A stretch of DNA of 64,000 bases from Acanthochlamys bracteata (Eukaryota > Streptophyta > Magnoliopsida > Pandanales > Velloziaceae). The DNA lies in assembly GCA_019914995.1 (NCBI GenBank), contig CM034132.1, forward strand, positions 7,053,524-7,117,523, in the 5' to 3' direction. Position 1 is the stretch's first letter, and the number at the start of each line of letters is the position of its first letter. The notes below the pieces were generated by a model that saw only the letters and a program-made list of their open reading frames with translations, made no database searches and was not told the DNA's origin. Made by a program: the position numbers and the translations under genes. Below, piece after piece: positions 58,017-64,000 of the stretch.

Positions 58017-59924
58017 ATATTTAGCGTGGTATCTCTTCTATATGCTCTTTTACTTATATCTACTTTTGAACCAATGATTCCTCTTATATCCATTGTAGTT
58101 CTCCTTAAATTTGTAGTATTGAGATGAACTTGAATGACTGAGGTTTGATCATTTTAATTTTGGAAAGATATCATGATCAGCAATATCATTGTGCAGCTTT
58201 CGTTTAATAGCTAGTTTGTTCAATTAGAATTCGACTTGTGAGCAGATTGAATCTTCTTTCTCAACGTATCTACAATAATTTGAGTTTTGTATATCAGTTC
58301 TACCTGCATTGTAGATTATAAAATCGGACAAGTTAAAATAATTGGCCAATTTTTTAGGAATTAGTATCTTTCATATATAAACACATTTCTTTTTAGCACC
58401 AAGTTAGTAAAATACAATTGACGGATTTGGATTGTTAAACCCACCAAGTAAGTGCTATTACTGCATATTTTTATCTCAAATTTGGTTTGCATGACATGTT
58501 GGCTACATACAACAAAAAAGTTAGACCTCCAAAAGAGTGAGTGAGCTGAAAGAAATCGAACTCAAAAGTTAATGTGTTGTTTAGTTACTTTTGATCCTCC
58601 CCGTTCTGATGTAGCAACTTTTTGGATTTATTACTTCGTTACTTCATAATTTTTACTCGTATTTGATGGAATATCTTAATATGCCCTCTTTAATATAACG
58701 AAAACTTAACTCCAAATGGATGTTTGGAGTTGAGAGATATTAATCTTGAAAGATGCTAATTGATCAACAATTTAGCAGTTTGACACGACCTTTCAAATGT
58801 TTTCTTTCCTTAAGATCAACATGGTATTCATGAGTATAATTTGCTATATTTCCACTAAATTACATCCTCAATCATTTCTAAGTGATTCAACTTGATTTGA
58901 TGAAGAAACAAATCAAACGGAACAAATTAAGTCTTGTATCATATGCCCGTAATGCTACACTTGCTACTAAAGGTCCTTCTAAAGTTGATTGGTATGCCAT
59001 CTTCCAACATGTCTTTAGCGTGACTTCCAGAGTCGATTGTGGTGCAATAAACTCGATCGTGTAGAGTGCATGACCCTTAAAGTTTCCAAAAGGCAAGATT
59101 TTGAAGTTGACTCAAATGCTCATAAATCCAATAAAAAAGTGGCTAATTGATCATCTTTTTGTTCGTCCAAAAATCTCCGCCAATCAACATATCAACTTGA
59201 TATTTTTCATGAACTTAATCAATGTGGATATACCTTCACTTGATCTTTTCAAGAATTTCTCTAGCATGATGGAGTATGACTAATGTAAAAATATTGATCA
59301 AACTCAAACAGAATCATGTTGAAATATATAATGCAAAACTTTTTCACAGTCATAGTTCAGCAAAGTCTCACTTTAGATTTTCCATATCAAAGTCATATTT
59401 GATGAACATTAAAATGTTTAAACCATAAAAAAGGTTCTCATAACTTTATCAAAAAAACAACACGAATTATAAAGGTGTGCTGTAATTCTTCCATACTTGT
59501 TATCAATAAAATAATACTTGATGTGCTATCTGTTTTACTTATTATAACACTTGTTTTTATTTTAATTAAGTTTTATTATGTAACATCTACATTGTAGGCT
59601 ATAATAAACTCTCAGTTGATATGAACAAACTTACAATTGACTGAACACTGACTGATTGATCGATCGTTATACTACTACTCACCTTTTACTTGTCATTGAA
59701 GAACATTTTGTGTTAGTTGCTAATATTCTGGTCAATGCTGACCATATTTCTTGTAGTGGCATTTCTAGTTTTAATTTCCATAATTCAATCCATCCCCATT
59801 TTGAATTATTTTTCTGTAAATTTATTTAACAATTGGAATCAGTGAATGCCTCTATGATAAGAACTAATCGCCTTAGAGGAGAAGATCGTTATAGCAAGCA
59901 TAGACAACGTTGCAAGCGAAGGAA
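58017..59924. other. Right flank of hAT copy A, possible copia LTR/leader sequence
   Basis: No supported gene. 58690–59290 is a long stretch of balanced sequence whose short open frames on both strands (58882–59064 plus, 58887–59096 minus, 59101–59283 plus) have no domain I recognise. Because a copia gag lies downstream in plus orientation, this may be its LTR or leader, but I found no second copy in the window to prove it. Confidence 0.35.
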
Positions 59925-61420
59925 CATCGTCAAACCACCACCACTGTTTAGTGACTTGAACTATGGTTTTTAGATGACAAAGATAACTATTATTATTCAA
60001 CCACATGACTTCACTTTGTGGTTAATTATCAAGGATGGATCGATATACCAAGAACTATGGATGCAAATAAATTTTTCGTGGCCAAACTAATTTATGAATT
60101 TACGGAGAACGATAAAAATAATATCTCTATGAATCTCTTGCAATGAAATTAATTTATTGTGCTTTAAATCCTAATGAATTTAAAAATATTCATATATTAC
60201 AGTAAAGGAGATATGTGGCAATTTGAAGGTTACTCACGAAAAAACTACTCAAGTAAAAATTAGACTCACGTCAATCTTCTTATACATGATTATGAATACT
60301 TTAAAGTAGAGAAGGACGATCTACTCAAATTTATACTCATTTTACTAACATGAATAACCTTTTAAAAAATCTTGATAAGCATTTTAGGAACGAGAAATTG
60401 AAATGGAAGATTATGATTATCGTACGTGCTACATATAGTTTCAAAATGGATGCTATCAAAGTGAATTATGATTTTTCCATTATATTTTTTGATACGTTTT
60501 GGCAAACTCATTGCAAAGAAACTCTCATTGAAGAAATTCGAGGAAGCGCCTCATTTAATTGCATTGAAAATAATTGAAGCCTAGGTAAAGTCTTCTTCTT
60601 CTAAAGCTGATAAGGATGGCATTGCCAAGTTGAACAAAAAATTTAAGAACTCTTTAAGAAAAATCAAGTAGGATTGATAGCAAAAAAGATAAGACAACAG
60701 TGCCAGTGATGACTAAGGGCAAAAATGGTATCATTATGAAAAGTCGAGACACTACCATCATGAATGTCTTCGACTGAAGAGAACTAAGAAGAAGGATCGT
60801 AAGAAGAAGTACATGGTATATGAAGTGACCAGGATTTATCTTATTCAAGAGAATTCGAGAATAAAATTGACACTACCAATATGTACTTTATGGCCAATGA
60901 CGATTTAAATAATGAGATTAGTGATTTTAATTATGAATTTTCACACGACAAATTTTATGATACTTTTTCTAAATTGTATAGAAGCTTGAAAAAGATATAC
61001 AATTCTCTTAAGAAGAGCATGCATGAGGGTGAAAGTTGAATGAATAGTTAACTCATTATTTAAGAATGTGCTTTCAAAACTGAATACTTGTGAAGATGAT
61101 GAATTGCATGGAAATTTGACAATGTTAAGTTTAATGAATTATATGATGTATGTTATTTTTTAAAATGAGAAGCTCTAAACCGAAAAGGTTAAGTTGACAA
61201 ATGAGATATCCAACATGCTTTCGTTTTCAAGTTTATAAAGGGTAAGGAAAGATTTGATTTGATGCTTGAATTTCATAAGAATATCTTTAGGAAGAAAGGA
61301 ATTGATTTTGATCCTACTAATAAAACCTACAAGTTTAAGCATGTGCGGATTATAAGTATTTCTTTTACATCATTTGTTATTAATTTGTTTGTAATGAGAG
61401 GATCATGTTATCAAATTTTA
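59925..61420 (+). pseudogene. Copia gag (UBN2-type) remnant
   Basis: Frame-shifted pieces follow the order of plant UBN2/copia gag: PPLFSDLNYGF (about 59938), HDFTLWLIIKDGSIY (about 60003–60048), LIYCALNPNEFKNIH (about 60150–60195), TQIYTHFTNMNNLLKNL (about 60324–60375). Then comes a degraded zinc-knuckle region YHYEKSRHYHHECLRLKR with a Lys-rich tail (about 60733–60812), NMYFMANDDLNN (about 60880–60915) and FDLMLEFHKNIFRKKGIDFD (about 61255–61314). Many stops. No protease, integrase or RT follows; the sequence gives way to the LTR-like block near 61480. Confidence 0.7.
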
Positions 61421-61479
61421 CTAGTACAAGAAAAATGAAAAAAATGCTAAACTAATTTGGGTCAATAAGGTAACCATCT

Positions 61480-62168
61480 GACTAGCAAATAGTAAAAGAT
61501 TCACAATATTTCGTACCTAAGATATGAGCGCTCTTATGAAAGTGTTGCTATCATAAGTGTACGCACACAAGTAATACAATGATGAAAAAAATATCATTCT
61601 CATAATGATTGATTAACTTATTAAATACAAAAAATAACTAATTTTAAAATTATTTGAACGATCGATCTGACCGATCTGAAAAGAATGAATACTAAAACTA
61701 AATAAAACAAAACAAGCTGAAACTAATATTTGTAAGATTTTAATAACTTAAATATTAGGGCATTTGTTTTCACCGTAACTAATCAAATTTAATTCCACAT
61801 TCATACTATCCAAGATTATAATTTTTATTGACAGTTGGAAACTCTAATTTCTTTTACAGACTTTCTCAAGCTATATAAAAAATACTTTCATATAATAACT
61901 CATTATATCTCTATGTGAATTAATATACAAGAATGCTCATTAAGTTATGTGATATTTTAGATTAACTGCAAGAACTATCAGAGTACATCTCCGTCTCTCA
62001 TGCAATTCATAATATTTATTATAAAACCTAGTCCATTAGATCATGTCTCTGTCTCAATATGAGTCTCAAATTAATTAAATATCGACCAGATATTAAAGAG
62101 TTTAGATACGATAATGAATACTCAATAAGTAATTATAAAATTTCGAATAACATAAAATTAAGAATTAA
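61480..62168. repeat. Gypsy LTR-like block, unoccupied counterpart of the copia B site
   Basis: It contains AAGTGTACGCACACAAGTAA (61556 on), typical of Athila/Tat LTR ends, then the sequence shared with 46481–46757 and 50454–50720. The junction CTATATAAAAAATACTTTC near 61873–61891 corresponds to the copia B insertion site. Similarity to 50454–50720 stops at AAGAATTAA (62160–62168), exactly where the Harbinger-like end begins. Confidence 0.7.
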
Positions 62169-62560
62169 GGGCATGTTATAAATCATGTTTGGAAGTGTAT
62201 CCTTTTTATCAAAATAAGCTGCTTTCTTTGGTCTAAAGAAAAAGCATCAGATCGATGCTTTTTAAGAAAAGCACCGCGGGGCTTTTTTTAACTTTGGCTT
62301 GGAATTGTCCGTTTTACCCATGCTAAGTTTACAAAATTATAGAGATCATATATCTCCTACCTACCCTCTCAACTCTCATTCTCTCAATTTCTCTCGATCG
62401 TATTCGCCACTCTTCTACAGCCGCAATTTCTTTCTCTGTAGCCGCGATTTGCTTCCCCAACATCAATCTTTGGTCTTTTCTTCCTCCGACATCTTCTCCC
62501 AATGTCGTGCTGCTAACTATTTTTTTCCGACGCTGAATTGAGCTCGTCGGTGTTTGTCGG

Positions 62561-63350
62561 AACTCTAATTTTGTGTGTTTTCTTCTCCGATGCCGACTCG
62601 TCCTCCCACCGTTTATTTCAGTCAATTGAAGATAAATCACTTCTCGGCTTCACAAAGTTTCTATGCTTGTTGCTATTGGTGCAGAGACGACGACGAAGCC
62701 TGGAGATGTGATTCAGTGCAAAGAATGGGGCTACCTTATTCTCTACAAGAAGCGTACTTGCAGAAGTAAACAAACTTCCCTGAATTTGTTTATGAATTGA
62801 TTGATTTGGTTTTGAATACTGCTGTGGATTTGATATTGTTAATTTGGTTTGGAGATTCGTTAGAGTATGTGGATTATAGATTAAAAATTTATAAAATAAA
62901 TTGTTATTAATGTTAAACAAGGACCGCATTTTTTCATGAAGTCAGTATACACTTATATGAGCTATAAGTTTGCTTGATACTTGTTCTGTTATATGCTAAC
63001 GTATGCAGGAAAGGCTATTTTGTGCTTTCATACATGTGGCTGTTTCAATGTAATGTGGGTTACATATATGCATTGATAGCTTGACGGGCATAATTAGGTC
63101 TATAAATTGCTGTCTTCTTATTAGGAATTTAGGATAGTCTAACTGCTTAAATTTCTAGGACTCAATAATTAGGCTATTTACCAATAATTTGATGGGTTTA
63201 TCTAGGATTCCAAACTTTTCTTAAAGAATTTAAATGTGTATCACATCATGAAAACGTTTTGTGGCTATCTGTGTCACTTATTATCCTGTTTTCTGGTTCT
63301 CTGTAGTGTGCAATGATAGTTGAGTATTGTTTACAATGTACCTAAAGAGC
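62561..63350. other. Interior of Harbinger-like copy C or flanking DNA
   Basis: Short open frames at 62575–62769 (plus) and 62618–62929 (minus) have no recognisable domain. The sequence is T-rich on the plus strand, like a plant intron or leader. Nothing further is supportable. Confidence 0.3.
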
Positions 63351-63554
63351 TCTTGAAAGTTGTAAGAATGGATGCAGTTGTTGTCTTTCATAGTTGAAGT
63401 TTTTGTAAGTTGTAACGATGCATGCAGTTATTGTCTTTCATAGTTTAAGCTCTTGTAAGTTATAATGATGCATGCAGTTGTTGTCTTTCATAGTTTAAGC
63501 TCTTATAAGTTGTAATGATGCATGCAGTTGTTGTCTTTCATAGTTTAAGCTCTT
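63351..63554. repeat. 50-bp tandem repeat, 4 copies
   Basis: The word ATGCAGTTGTTGTCTTTCAT (or a one-base variant) recurs with exact 50-bp spacing: GATGCAGTT starts at 63371 and its counterparts at 63421, 63471 and 63521. Units also share TAGTTTAAGCTCTT and TAAGTTGTAATGATG. No indels between units. Confidence 0.93.
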
Positions 63555-64000
63555 TCATGGTTGTTTTTGTTAAGAGTTTGTATGTAATTTGTTGATGCTA
63601 AAGTTGATATGTTTGAATTCCTTTCAATCTGCCTGCAAGAAAGTGAAGCAAATATTTCCTATAAAGCTTCAATCTTTACGTAACTCTAAACATTTTAGTA
63701 TTGATTGGAGTAGAACATTACTAGAAATGGAACAAAGTGATGCCTGCAAATATTAATGAATTTTCTTGCTGAAAATATATCAGGGTTGCTCTGGATGCTT
63801 TGAGTTGGTTCGGTATTGTTGCAGTTAGCTTGAACCTTATGTTGGATGTTTATATGAGTTGAAACAGTTAGCTTATACTGTATACAACATGCTTGAATAA
63901 GCTGAAATAGTTGTATATTTATGTGCTCACTGTTTTGGATACATTGATATGTTATATGTGCTCACTGTTTTGGATGCATTGCTAGTATGTAATCTTTGTG
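63555..64000. other. Right edge, no supported gene
   Basis: AT-rich non-coding sequence. The phrase GTGCTCACTGTTTTGGAT is directly repeated near 63922 and 63957, about 35 bp apart. Confidence 0.4.

Larger units (their letters stand above)
62169..64000 (+). mobile_element. PIF/Harbinger-like element (copy C), 5' part, runs off the window
   Basis: It begins GGGCATGTTATAAATCATGT right where LTR homology ends, next to TAA, the trinucleotide preferred by this superfamily. Inside are AAAGCATC and GAAAAGCACCGCGGGGC motifs like those near the ends of copies A and B, then a TC-rich leader (62340–62560) parallel to theirs. The orientation is opposite to A and B. No Myb ORF1 or transposase is seen before the window ends, so either they lie to the right or this copy is non-autonomous. 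Confidence 0.55.

Noticed and set aside
58882..59096. Pair of overlapping ORFs as coding genes
   Set aside because: Both strands are open over the same 180 bases, no domain is recognisable, and the position fits TE leader or LTR sequence.
62329..62640. Arg-rich minus-strand 103-residue protein
   Set aside because: It is the antisense of a pyrimidine-rich leader, which always yields Arg/Glu-rich frames on the opposite strand.

Overview
This is a plant nuclear genomic window, almost certainly from a flowering plant and probably a eudicot. The reasons are a multi-exon host gene with plant GT–AG introns, plant-type LTR retrotransposons with tRNA-Met-like primer sites, plant hAT and PIF/Harbinger DNA transposons, AT-rich MITEs, and no sign of prokaryotic gene organisation. 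I see one complete host gene. Nearly everything else that can be read is transposable-element (TE) sequence in various states of decay, often nested.

Host gene: on the minus strand, 35715–42572, 14 exons can be joined with consistent splice sites into an uninterrupted 701-residue reading frame. It matches peroxisomal medium-chain acyl-CoA oxidase of the plant ACX3 type.

Layout. (1) 310–8253: a PIF/Harbinger element in minus orientation with a broken transposase, a broken Myb/SANT ORF1, and a very large internal tandem-repeat array (2381–7190) between ORF1 and its terminal inverted repeat. (2) 8412–15290: AT-rich intergenic DNA with two related hAT-like MITEs and a larger terminal-inverted-repeat element. 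(3) 15291–17341: a second, 3'-deleted copy of the same Harbinger family carrying the same internal repeats. (4) 17629–20515: MITE-rich DNA. (5) 20516–about 32385: an old Ty3/gypsy element, interrupted by a hAT transposon (20900–23635, perfect 8-bp target duplication) and by a Ty1/copia element (27184–31184, both LTRs present). (6) 32386–35434: AT-rich DNA with MITEs and a probable Helitron 3' end. (7) ACX3. (8) 43130–51530: a minus-strand Athila/Tat-like gypsy remnant without pol, with a MITE inserted in its gag–pol linker and a second copia element (46758–50453) in its LTR region. (9) 51720–52040: an orphan hAT C-terminal fragment. (10) 52695–58008: a terminally complete hAT element with perfect 8-bp target duplication and a transposase with several stops. 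(11) 59925–61420: a UBN2-type copia gag remnant, then an LTR-like block (61480–62168) that is the unoccupied counterpart of the site hit by the second copia. (12) 62169–end: the 5' end of a third Harbinger-like element and a 50-bp tandem repeat.

I found no CRISPR, rRNA, tRNA or host gene cluster. The most unusual structure is the long, hierarchically organised repeat array inside the Harbinger family. All calls come from reading the sequence and from remembered family motifs; no database search was run.
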